From Syncephalis fuscata (Eukaryota > Zoopagomycota > Zoopagomycetes > Zoopagales > Piptocephalidaceae): a stretch of 24,563 nt of DNA. The notes below the pieces were generated by a model. That model ran no database searches, was not told the origin of the DNA, and worked only from the letters and a program-made list of their open reading frames with translations. This document shows, piece after piece, positions 10,498-21,014 of the stretch (positions within the stretch are counted from its first letter, which is position 1; every line of letters begins with the position of its first letter). A program made the translations under genes and the position numbers. The DNA lies in assembly GCA_025786725.1 (NCBI GenBank), contig JAHLTZ010000128.1, positions 1 to 24,563 of the forward strand, given 5' to 3'.

Positions 10498-11300
10498 TAA
10501 TAAATATAGTACCAAATAATAATACTACGATCATGATATTATAATCATATTGTTATAATAATGTGATTAAGAAATCCACCATGTAATTAAACAATAATAA
10601 ATGCGCTGGATAGTAGCGCCAATTACGGATAACAAACGACTAACGCGAGGATATAGCCAGCAAATGCTTGTTAGTTATAAACAGACAGGTGGCTGCATAG
10701 ACTGGCACATTAATTTAATGCTGAAATATACAAAGTATTGAAAGTCTAATATTAGCTATATTTGCTATACAATGATAGTGTTATTCTGTATCAATAAAGT
10801 GAATTACCAGTCTCTAGCTCCATCTTATTGCTAGGTAATACCATACAGAGTATTGAGTTTATTATAGTTCAACTGTGGTAATTAATGGCAATTGTACATT
10901 AGATTTACTATCAATAACTGTATCAACTAACCAATGAGTTGTATTCTGTGTTAAAATAAGTGCTAATAAGCATTAAAAGATAAAGTTATAGAATACCATT
11001 ACAATAAGATGTTACTTGATCATATAGTTTATAGCTTATAAAATTATAAATGCAATAAAATCATTATTTATTTGTGATGAACACCATTTACAATTATTTT
11101 GACTCGCTTGCTTTTACTTTTAATTAGCAATGATCATCATACAAAGTTTTGTTTATTCAATATAGCCAAAACCATTGTAAAACACCTTAACATTGATGTA
11201 CAATAGCCATGAACATTGTAAAATGGCATTATTTGTTATTTTTATTACACATAACCGACATACAATTTAATATTCTTTATTTATAATAACTATACTCATA
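10498..11300. other. intergenic, no gene seen
   Basis: AT-rich DNA between the WDR59 gene and the large palindrome. No open frame longer than background, no splice-like exon chain and no tRNA or rRNA signature are visible. It presumably contains the WDR59 3' untranslated region. Confidence 0.5.
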
Positions 11301-12041
11301 TTTAAAAGTGATTATAATGTAGGTGGTAAAAATGCAATGTAATGTGAGTTAAGCAATAATAATGGTAATAATTTAATTAATAAACCAGCCATAAGTTTAT
11401 GTATGACTTTACGTATAATCAAGCAAATTACTCGATATTTTGTACAAGTATTTATATGGCATATAGATAGCTGCTGGCAAAGTATACCATTATTGCATTG
11501 TGTGATGATGTAGTAATTGCAATAATACACTAATAAATGTACAAAAATGTCAGTTTTTAGGCAATCATGGCTTATATACTTAATATACAGCAAAACAATT
11601 GCCGGATTCGAGTTTTCCATGCTTGAATATACCGTTTGATATAGTTTATAGAAAAATAAATTTGCAAAAGTTGGTCAAAAATGCGATTTACGTTATTTTA
11701 ATTTATTTAGTAAAGCGTTGATGCTATGATGTATGACTTTACGTATAATAAAGCAAATTACTCTATATTTTGTACAAGTATGCACATAGTACATATGTAA
11801 CTACAGGCAAAGTATACCATTATTGCATTGTGTGATGATGTAGTAATTGCAATAGTATACTAATAAATGTACAAAAATGTCAGTTTTTAGGCAATCATGG
11901 CTTATATAATTAAAATACAGCAAAACGATAGCCAGATTCGAGTTTTCCATGCTTGAATGTACCATTTGTATAGTTTATAAACAATAAATTTTGCAAAAAA
12001 AGTTGGTCAAAAATGCAATTTACGTATATAGTTGTTGACAA
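11301..12041 (+). repeat. left arm of the palindrome: edge segment plus tandem units U1 and U2
   Basis: An edge segment of about 100 bp (11301-11400) is followed by U1 (about 11401-11730) and U2 (about 11731-12041). Both units start GTATGACTTTACGTATAAT and share GCATTGTGTGATGATGTAG, TTTTTAGGCAATCATGGCTT, TTCGAGTTTTCCATGCTTGA and TTGGTCAAAAATGC phrases in the same order. The period is about 330 bp. U1 and U2 differ from each other more than each differs from its partner in the other arm. Confidence 0.9.
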
Positions 12042-12209
12042 GAAGTAAATTCCATAATTTTAGAAATTTTAATACTGAAAAAGTATTCAATATAAAGTAA
12101 ACACAAAGCACTTTACAACGTCAAAACAAAGATAGCAGCGAGGTAGTATGTATAAATATCTACATACAGTGACAATTATATGTTATTAATATACATATAA
12201 ATTAGATGT

Positions 12210-12940
12210 TTGTCAACTATTTACGTAAATTGCATTTTTGACCAACTTTTTTTAAAATTTTATTGTTTTATAAACTATACCAAATGGTACATTCAAGCAT
12301 GGAAAACTCGAATCGGCAATTGTTTTGCTGTATTTTAATTATAAAGCCATGATTGCCTAAAAACTGCATTTTTTGTACATTATTAGTAGTTACTATTGCA
12401 ATTACTACATCATCACACAATGCAATAATGTATACTTTGCCTGTAGTTACATATGTACTATGTGCATACTTGTACAAAATATAGAGTAATTTGCTTTAAT
12501 ACGTAAAGTCATACATCATAGCATCAACGCTTTACTAAATAAATTAAAATAACGTAAATCGCATTTTGACCAACTTTTTTGCAAAATTTATTTTCTATAA
12601 ACTATATCAAACGGTATATTCAAGCATGGAAAACTCGAATCCGGCAATTGTTTTGCTGTATATTAAGTATATAAGCCATGATTGCCTAAAAACTGACATT
12701 TTGTACATTTATTAGTGTATTATTGCAATTACTACATCACCACACAATGCAATAATGGTATACTTTGCCAGCAGCTATCTATACCATATAAATGCTTGCA
12801 CAAAATATCAAGTAATTTGCTTTATTATACGTAAAGTCATACATAAACTTATGGCTGGTTTATTAATTAAATCATTCCTATTATTATTACTTAGACACCA
12901 TCGAGTTTTACCACCTGACTACACTATAATCACTTTTAAA
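12210..12940 (-). repeat. right arm of the palindrome: units U3 and U4 plus edge segment
   Basis: This is the reverse complement of the left arm. U3 (12210-12514) pairs with U2, U4 (about 12550-12842) pairs with U1, and 12843-12940 pairs with the left edge segment. The linker TTTACTAAATAAATTAAAAT between U3 and U4 matches the left-arm linker at 11695-11713. Several 1-nt length differences in A/T runs separate the arms, along with real substitutions such as CTCGATATT versus CTTGATATT. Confidence 0.9.
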
Positions 12941-14597
12941 TACTATTGCATACTGCAGAATATCAATACAACAAGTTTACATTTAAATTTGTAAACCAGC
13001 ATTGTGTCGATATTCAAGATACTATAAATAAATAAAACATTGTTACTGCAGGCACAACTATCAGAAATGGATATATTACATTTCTACAATAGATGTATGT
13101 ATTAAAAATAACAAATAATCTATTTTTACAATGCTTATGGCTATTTGAATTAATGGTAAAGCTACACGCATTACAGCTTCAACATTGCTAATTGTACACT
13201 TTCCATTGTATATTACTTCATTTTATATAACTGTGTTTTGTAGTACCTACACGTTATTTAGAGCTGCTGTTTGATTGTATCTGGTTTATTACTGATGAGT
13301 TTTAATTTATTTTGTATATTAAGATATACAGACTGATAATGCAAACAATATGAGCTTGTAAGTTCATTGCTTTGTTACAGGTATTTATTAGGTTGTTGCC
13401 TATAGCTAATTATTGCTAGATTATTTAACACCAAATAGCTTGATATGGAACTGAAAACAGCTAACAATAAAGGAAACATAAGTATCAGCATTGCAATGTT
13501 GTGCGAATGTGATGGTATAAAGGTATTTACAATATATACACTCATACAAAATAAGAATAACAATGTTTACAACAATAGATATTTCGATGGCTGCTTTTAT
13601 CCATCATACAATTCCATGTTTAATAGAACTAATATTAGTTTAAATATGTGAATACTGTTAAATCTAGTCGTTTGGCTTTCAAATCACAATATAATTAAAT
13701 GATTTGATTATCTAACAATAGAATAAATAAATATTAACTAAATAATTGATATTATTTGCAATGTACTATAGCGATATTAGAAAAATACAATAACAATTAT
13801 AAATGTATTTAAATAAATAAAATATAAATTAAAGAAACTTGAATACTATTTACTAATAATAAAAAGTAGCTAGTTACATACCTGTTCTCTGCGTAATTAG
13901 AAAATAGGAACTAAAATATAATAGAAAATGTGCAAATTTGATTAGTATAGCTTATTGCAGAGTAACCATGTATTGCGCTATAGCTTCTTGAGCATAAGGA
14001 CAAAGTGTACGTATATTTACCATGTGACCGTAGACAGTGCTGGCTACTCTATTCGACACAGTTAAAAGCAATAATAAATTTGGCCAAAAACAATTTGCTT
14101 TAATGATTTTATTAGATGGATTGCATTAGTATTCAACATATAAGCCATTGGTATTTACTGTGGCTACAAGCTTGAAACTGGTCCCATTTAGCTGCTTTGC
14201 GTGCCGCCTAAATGATCGGCATTGTTTGAAATAAAGCCATAGCTGATATTGCCAAATAAACAGATTTACTTGCTATGCTACATGTAAAGTTTAGCATAGA
14301 TCATTTTTACGCTTAGTCGGTTAAGCCGTGTAATCTAGATTTAATCCATCAGCTTATCACGTTGTAAAGGGCTTACCAATATTAACGTTCAGACAATATA
14401 ATGACAGCAATAAAGACTCTTTTGCAATAAGTGTACAAGAAAACACACGGTTTACTACATATTACACTAATAGTTACATGTACTGAAGATTCTACTGGAA
14501 TGGTTGTAGCTGCTTATACGGAAGACTAAGAGCAATTGCGTAGTACATTGGTCATAGACGGTTTTAGACGACTCATGTTTTATTACGACATTTTCCA
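12941..14597. other. non-coding stretch with one repeat-module fragment
   Basis: I see no gene. The part at about 13133-13300 resembles the 170-nt module found at 18675-19170: it shares an AGCTTCAAC..TGCTAATYGT phrase, a CATTGTATATTACTTCA-like phrase, and a CTGTTTG..TTTATTA ending. From about 13980 to 14597 base composition is more balanced than the surroundings, but no open frame or RNA signature stands out. Confidence 0.5.
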
Positions 14598-15432
14598 CAA
14601 CTATCACAATACATAAGCTGGCTTTACCGCTCCTCCGAACCAACATGCACCTTTATCTTCTCTTTCTACTCTTTACCACTCGATATACACTACACTCATT
14701 CGCCCTTACTGCCATTTGTTGTCCAATATGCTTTGCACTTGCTAGACGTCTAATGATTACAAGATCACTGCTGGTTGCTGCTATATGTACTAAGGTCGGT
14801 AAACGGGCGTGGGTGGTGCGATGCAGTTGTGCCTTTTGGCTATGAAGCACTGGATATGCAGTGTTCTAGAAGCTATATATTACGCAGTGTGTACTCCAGC
14901 ATGCTGTAGAAGGCGCTTGTCTGCACATAGTTGATTGGTCTTTTGTATAGTAACATTGGTACGCTTACCGTGTGTTTGTTTGCGAGGTTGCCTTGCTGAG
15001 TATCTGGCTGTTGAGGCGACATAAGATTTGCGCTTGAAGATATCTGATATCTGATGGGCAGAGCAAATATTGTTTGGACAACCACTACTTATTGCGGTGT
15101 AGTCAAGCAGCAAACATCATTGGCACATGTGGCTCATCTCGTTTACTGACCCTTTCAATAGATATAGATTTAAGCGATATTTAGATTTGGCAAGAACAGG
15201 GCCACAATATGCTGTACAGTCATCCGGTTTGTATAGTCTATCATTATTTATGTATTCTTTGTTTAAATAAATAAATGTAGCATTTCTTATTTATTAACAT
15301 ACTACTATTAGTTGCGTTCATATAAATACAGACATCTTCCCATTTAATAATAGTACTAGTTGTTTCTGCTATTGTTATTACACTGATAATAAACAACCTA
15401 TTAAGCCATTGAATGTGCTTTGAAGGCAAACG
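14598..15432 (+). repeat. old direct duplication, copy 1 (5' part)
   Basis: Anchors shared in order with 17318-18444 are ATAAGCTGGCTTTACCGCTC (compare ATAAACTAGTTTTGCCACCG), a C/T-rich stretch with CTCTTTCTA and CACTCGATA, then GGCGTGGGTGGTGCGATGCA and TTTTGGCTAT. Further on come a CCAGCATGCTGTAGAAGGCG phrase, TTTCAATAGATATA, and AATAAATAAATGTAGC. Indels are many, so the duplication is old. No protein reading frame is conserved between the copies, so I call it non-coding. Confidence 0.65.
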
Positions 15433-15800
15433 ATTAAATTGAATGTTATTAAATTTATTGAAATGATGGTGGGTGGTGAGTGACATCAATCATCAAATAC
15501 TCATCATTGTAGATTTATTATCCAGTATGCATTTCACCTATATCATTTCCATTATATCCTACACTATTATATATCATTATATAATATGCTAGACACATTC
15601 TATTTGGTATCAATCACAATAAACTTGGTCCACTCATTGTATTATGTATACTATAGCTTCAGTACCATTATTCATACACTTTACTGCATATTCATTTTAA
15701 TATATGCCATCTTATATGCACTTTGCTTTTCTCTATCCGAAACTATTGCTTTTTGTTGCTAGCTTTGTTATTAATAAGTTTCAGCTTATTCCAATCATTC
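15433..15800 (+). repeat. dispersed repeat copy B with one 170-nt module
   Basis: It begins ATTAAATTGAATGTTATTAA and runs through GGTGGGTGGTGAGTGACATC. It stays nearly identical to the minus strand of copy A to about 15600 and is recognisable to about 15660. The rest (about 15645-15800) matches the 170-nt module, with an ATAGCTTCAGTACC phrase and a GCTAGCTTTGTTATTAATAA ending followed by TTTCAGCTTATTCC. Confidence 0.85.
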
Positions 15801-17317
15801 CAGTATACTCATTACATTTATTATTTTATTCACTGCTATTGATTTTAACTTATTTACTATTTCTTTTTTAAATTGTAGATTAACCAATATCTTTAAGTAC
15901 AAAATCTATGTCATATTAACAATCAAATAATTATATCAATGTAATTATTACAAGCACATAGTAAACACTCATGTTCATTAATTAGTATAACCGATTGATC
16001 AGTTGATATTGAAATACCTTATGTGGCATATTGGAACATCACATTATTATATAGTTTTAGCCAAATATATGTCTACGGATGCCATCAAATCACATAGACA
16101 AAAGGCAGGACAATAATTCAGCACACATATTCATTTACAAAGCTCAATTATGCCAAACAGTAATCAGCAGTAGTTTTGTGATTGTTAAGTATATAGCAAG
16201 TGTAAATCATATTGAGCAATAGATAATGGCAAGAAATATAAGAACATAAAGTTTGATTCAGAAAAAAGCAGTAAAGCCACTTTATGCCGCAAAGCCGAAA
16301 CAGATGGAGAGTATTTGCGTTACACGATGCAGTTGATTAAGCATAATGGATAGATACTAGCTGCAAATTCTATTTCACTTATATTTTTATAACCAACTAT
16401 ATAAATAATGTACTAATACCATAAGCAATATAATTTTATGTTGCTTCCATTTTATACTAATAAAATAAAAATAATCATTATTTGCTAATAATTGTAAAAC
16501 TGTACAATTGATAAGAGCTGAAACCAACACAAAAATAAATCATTGATGACCAATTAAGTTGTTTTACTGATATATATATATGTAGTTGGAGGATATAAAC
16601 GACAAGGAATTAGAGCAATGTAGCTTCTAAACAAAGGCAAAACCAATATTATACATAAGACGTCATTTGTGCTTTGATGGCAAAAACGCTATGATCGGGA
16701 TACACGCCGCCACATAATTCCTTCCTCCGCCTTTATTTGACTAAGCCCAATATGTCAGTATCGGAGGGTTTATCGGTATTTGAATATAATTCATATCACT
16801 AAAGCAATGTTAGAATACACAGATTAATCTTTTAAACAAGTTTATTATTAAAAATGATATCAAGTGCAAATACAGCTGTCGTGTTTCAGCGTAAAGCAGC
16901 TCTATTTTGTTTCAGACACGATAATGTTTTATTTTATTAATATGAAATAAAGACAATAAATAAATTATTAACTATAACACCGACATAATGTTTGTACAGT
17001 TGGCTATAAATTCATGAGCAAACTACATGCATTACGTTATCATGTTAACAAAAAGGCTTAAATTAGGTGCATAGAAATGGGTGTAAATGGTCCCGAAACT
17101 TTGGAATGAATTGGCGCAGCTAACTAAATGGGGTATAAGGGCATATCAAAGCAGCAGTCTAATTGGCCAATTGACTGCGCCCTGATATCAGCCAGCACCG
17201 TGCACTCGATGACGACTATATGTCTCGGACATGTTCAGAGTAAACCAGTCATTTATGGTAATTTGCCAAGAATTTGCCGATAGTATAAACAAATGTCCGC
17301 ATCCTTCCGTCAGTTTT
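15801..17317. other. non-coding stretch between the two duplication copies
   Basis: I see no gene. It is AT-rich in the first two thirds. From about 16990 to 17320 composition is more balanced and includes ATGGTCCCGAAACTTTGGAA and AATTGGCGCAGCTAACTAAA, but with no long frame. If the flanking duplications were ancient long terminal repeats this would be the internal region, yet no gag/pol-like frame, primer-binding site or polypurine tract is convincing. Confidence 0.4.
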
Positions 17318-18444
17318 ACTGCTATATAAACTAGTTTTGCCACCGCCTCCCTCAGACTAGCCAGCATTTCTTTCTTCTTCTCTTTCTATCTTTCCTCACT
17401 CGATACCACACTCCTTGCTTACAATAATATTTTCTTCTTACTACACTTTTACTCATTCGTTGTCTCCTCATTCCAAGATCGTCGCTTACTATTTTACATA
17501 CTTGAGCTAAGTAATTGGCGTGGGTAGCGCAGTGCAATTGTACTTTTGGCTATATGATAGATAGCGCTCTGAAGATATATAGTCTAATAACACTATATAA
17601 TGTGCATGTATTCCGACATGCCACAGAATGTGTTTCCGTACATGGTATAGTCGATTGAACAGCTGTTTGCGATTATTGGTTTTTGACTAGCGCTTGCAGG
17701 TGGTAGCTATGCCGGTAATTCTTGGGAATATAAGCAACATCATCATAGCATGTACTTCAGATGCAGACATATCTAAAGTACAGACATGTTGTTTATATGA
17801 TTGACACTAGCTTGATCCTTTATGACTATAATTTCGGCGCATGATATGTACATTATGTGTATACATCGTGTGCTATGTTTATGGTTTATTGATGATAGTA
17901 GTGATCGGTGGGTTTAACTGAATATGTAAACTGCGAAATCGAAAAACGTTAGTGATTTCCGTTTGAGGTAACAAACACAAAAGATTTCCGAACGTTGGTG
18001 ATGAACGATTGGGAGTCGACAACTGTCGAGTTCTAACATTTTTACGGTTTGGTATTATTCAGAGAACGTCTCAAGTGCGATGCAATGCGATTCTCCACAT
18101 CTTGCTATAGTTAATTTACACGACAAGTTACTTATGCTGTTTTCAATAGATATATATATTTAGGAATTGCTTAGACTCATCAAAAACAGAACCACAAGAC
18201 GCCATTTGCTTATTTGATCTATATTATCGTATTAGTATTCAGGTAATTATTTTATTAAATAAATAAACATAGCTTTTCTTCTTGCAAACATCAATGCATT
18301 GCAACTGATTACGTTTAATGTAACTACACCGTGCTATCCATGTTTACAATGATATTGGTAATTTATTTAGTTGATTTTCTATTTTGTTAAGTTTATTACA
18401 GTTATATTAAACAATTTATTAAATACTTATAATTTAATGGCCAA
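17318..18444 (+). repeat. old direct duplication, copy 2 (5' part)
   Basis: This is the counterpart of 14598-15432, longer because of insertions around 17660-18130. It starts at a TATATAAA word (17323-17330) followed by CTAGTTTTGCCACCGCCTCC, a C/T-rich tract to about 17475 and GGCGTGGGTAGCGCAGTGCA. The TATA-like start followed by a pyrimidine-rich leader in both copies looks promoter-like, but no transcript can be inferred from sequence alone. Confidence 0.6.
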
Positions 18445-18674
18445 ATGACTAACATTTAATAACATCCAACCTATTGAACATGATGATGGGCGGTGAGTGA
18501 CGTCAATCATCAAATACTCATTATTATAGATTCATTATCCAATATGCATATATTCTCTATCCATTTATATCGTTATTCCCATTCTGTCCCACACTACTAT
18601 GTATCATTCTACAATATACTAGACACATTCTATTGTTTATATGTTTCAATAAACTTTACTCATTTCCCTCATTG
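18445..18674 (+). repeat. dispersed repeat copy C
   Basis: It matches B and A with moderate divergence. GATGATGGGCGGTGAGTGAC is followed by GTCAATCATCAAATACTCAT, then an ATAGATTCATTATCCAATAT phrase and a CTAGACACATTCTATTG phrase. The segment around the core is the best conserved part across the three copies. Here the core is the perfect 8-bp palindrome TGACGTCA (18498-18505), where A and B have TGACATCA. Confidence 0.85.
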
Positions 18675-19170
18675 CACTATATGCACTATAACTTTAACAT
18701 TGTTTTTATAATTTCTTACCGTATATTTATCATTCTATGTATAATTCTATACTCACTTAGCCTTCCTCTATCTAAAACTGGTTTTACTTTTGCTCTAGCT
18801 CTATTATTAACAAATGTCGACTAATTCTGCTCATTGATCATGCATATATGCTCAATAGCTTCAACGCTACTAATCGTCACTTTACATTGCATATTCTTTA
18901 TATTGTATATTACTCTACTGTCTAGTAAATACGCGCTAGCTATTGCGGTTGTTTGTTTGACTCTAGCTTTATTATGAATAAATCTTGGTTCCCTTTATTC
19001 TTAATCATAAACTATATACACGCAACTTTAGCACAGCTAATCGTCACTTCAGTCTGCATATTCATTATGTTATTTTATTGATTTAACATACAAGAGCTAC
19101 AAGCTGTTTAGAACTGTTGTCTGTTTGGCTCTAACTGTATTGTTAATAAAGTTCAGCTCATTTACTCATT
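18675..19170 (+). repeat. three tandem copies of a roughly 170-nt module
   Basis: Units are about 18675-18838, 18839-19006 and 19007-19170. Each has an AACTTTAACAYTG- or AGCTTCAACGCTACTAATCG-like start, a CATATTC..TATTAC middle and a GCTCTAGCTCTATTATTAA-like end, often followed by a CTCATT phrase. Related single copies lie at about 15645-15800 and 13133-13300. Divergence is substantial, so boundaries are approximate. I see no coding pattern. Confidence 0.6.
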
Positions 19171-19192
19171 AAGCTGTATGTAATCGAAAAGA

Positions 19193-19297
19193 CTGTTTAT
19201 TATAGCATAGAATGACATATAATAGTATGAAATAGAATAGGAGTGCTATAAGTAGATGAAGGATTATGCGTACTGAATAGTAATAATCTATGATAAG
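19193..19297 (-). repeat. degraded inverted repeat copy D
   Basis: The minus strand reads TAGATTATTACTATTCAGTA, then CGCATAATCC, TTCATACTATTATATGTCAT and TCTATGCTATAATA. This follows copy B (TAGATTTATTATCCAGTATG ... ACACTATTATATATCATTAT) with gaps. It faces copy C, so C, the three modules and D form an inverted pair about 0.85 kb long. Confidence 0.6.
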
Positions 19298-21014
19298 AAT
19301 TTAATTTAATTTATTAATGAAAAATTAGAAAAATACATTGTTTTTAATTTAAATTTTTCATTTTCTTTAAATAAATACACTGTTTTTTAAGTTGCCCCAT
19401 AATAATTCCTTTTTTAAATTTATTAAACTTATTTATTAAATAAATATACTTTTAATTGTATTTATTGCAGTACACCAATTTAAAAAATTCATCAAATGTC
19501 TACCAAACTGTTTAAAGAAGCTATATTTACTGTATTAAAAAACTGACGCCCGCTGTTGGCGAGTTTAAGCTTGTTAACGGTTGCAATTTTAAAGTAAAAA
19601 TAGCGATTTAACAAGATTACAGCTTATTTGCCCTCATAAACACCGTTTCACCAGCAAATGCCAGTTTATCTTGACTGCCAAGAGGCAAAAAACTGGCTTG
19701 GTACAGATTGTTCAATGCAATATTAAGCATTTTAATAGTTGTCCATATGCTTTTGATAATAATACTATTAGATTTATTACTATGTTACAATAATGCTGCT
19801 ACATTTTTAAATATAAAATCTACAGATCTACAAGTAAAAGCATTAAGGTAAGTACATATTTGATTATTTAATGTATACTAATAATGCAATAGCTTAACAA
19901 ATGCTATTATTTTTATACAAGACTTGGTATGCTTTGGTTCAATAAAAATGCATTGCTATAGCACCAGTAACAAATGCTGTAACTTTAATCAAGTAACAAA
20001 GAAGGAAAAGAAATAGAAATAGTAGCTCAGTCAAATGTTTTAATATCAATTTAATAAAAAATATTGCTATCATCAAATAACTTCAACTTTTAACAATAGT
20101 TTAAATTAGCAAGTTTTATAACAAAACTGTAATTGTATAGATGTTGTAATAAATTAAAATAAACTGAATTATAAAAAGCATATTTATTGCTAGTTAAGTA
20201 ATAGTATTGTGTGTTTACAATGTTATTGAATAAGAGTTACAAAACTTAAAATTCCTGATGGGACAAAAGTTAATTACAATAAATGCGACGAATTTAATTT
20301 AAACCTTTGTTTTTTGTGTAATTAAGTTAATTTTAGCAATATTAATAGTAACGCCAATCATGTTCTATTTGTTAAAGACTCCCAACAATATACTTGTAGT
20401 AAATACATTTAAAAAATACAATACAAAAATATGCTGTGTAAAATTAGTACTAGTAGTATTAAAACAACAGTTAATGTTGTAATAAACGTTTTTTATTGAA
20501 CAAATACAAACTAGTTATGAAACAGAGCAAAAAAGAAAAAGTACCATTAAAAAGTATTTAATCCGTGGTAAACGTCATTATAAAAAACGAAGTGTGGAGC
20601 AAATAAAAAACGATTTTATTAACAAATAAATTTAATAAATTTAAAAAACTGCCTATTTTTCTAAATAAAATCAAAAAACGGTGTATTTTTGTGACGGAAA
20701 CGTGGACGTATGAGCTAGGGAATTTGCCTATCCATATATTAATGGATGAATTTTGAGAAGAAGAGTTGTTTGTCTTAAAAATTCTAGTTTTCTCGTATTC
20801 AAAATAAACACTCAGTTACATTTTTCTAATTTCCCCCTATTAATAAGCCATATCCTTTGGTGTATTACCATGATGATTTAAGGGCTTATTGTTCGTAGTC
20901 AAACCTCATACGCTTGTTTATTTTGTTGTTTCCACTCCTTATCTCTAATATATCGACTAACACGACAGTGACTACTAATATATATTTTAATTGTCTAGTT
21001 CCTTGGAGTGCACG
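19298..21014. other. very AT-rich intergenic region upstream of the DPP gene
   Basis: I see no gene. Long A/T runs dominate, and short related words recur on both strands (near 19320-19390 and 20640-20690), such as AATACACTGTTTTTT and its near reverse complement AAAAAACGGTGTATTTTTG. The 5' leader and promoter of the DPP gene should lie just below 21014. No clear TATA box is visible. Confidence 0.5.
19660..19697. other. nested inverted repeat (possible RNA hairpin)
   Basis: GCCAGTTT (19660-19667) pairs perfectly with AAACTGGC (19690-19697). Inside, CTTG and CAAG can form a second short stem. The outer stem is GC-richer than the surroundings. No family of structured RNA is recognised, and it may be chance. 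Confidence 0.4.

Larger units (their letters stand above)
11301..12940. repeat. 1.64-kb imperfect palindrome, two tandem units per arm
   Basis: The outer ends read TTTAAAAGTGATTATA at 11301 and its near reverse complement ending at 12940. Arms 11301-12041 and 12210-12940 are reverse complements with scattered substitutions and 1-nt indels. A 168-nt unique spacer (12042-12209) lies between them. Flanks outside the arms are unrelated. It could be a non-autonomous foldback-type element or a local inverted duplication. I see no transposase frame and no clear target-site duplication. Transcription across it would give an RNA able to fold into a hairpin of more than 700 bp. Confidence 0.93.

Noticed and set aside
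11301-12940. Palindrome as a chimeric amplification or hairpin-read artefact
   Set aside because: An artefact would give identical arms. Here the arms differ by real substitutions and are separated by a unique spacer, though spanning reads should still be checked.
11312-12994. Hydrophobic open frames at 11312-11620 (minus), 12268-12477 (minus) and 12755-12994 (plus)
   Set aside because: The first and last are the same sequence seen in the two palindrome arms. Indels between arms do not respect a frame, and composition is that of translated AT-rich DNA.
17515-17535. tRNA-like A box (TAGCGCAGTGC) suggesting a Pol III-transcribed SINE
   Set aside because: No B box follows at a suitable distance and the motif is not kept in the paralogous copy at 14806.
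14653-17537. Two similarly placed minus-strand basic open frames (14653-14850 and 17352-17537)
   Set aside because: They share a short HxxTHA-like stretch and a basic end because the DNA is duplicated. Indels between them break the frame and no exon chain extends them.
14598-18840. LTR retrotransposon with repeats at about 14.6-15.8 and 17.3-18.8 kb
   Set aside because: No reverse transcriptase, integrase, gag, primer-binding site or polypurine tract is visible, and copy A contains only the 3' part. Kept only as an alternative explanation.
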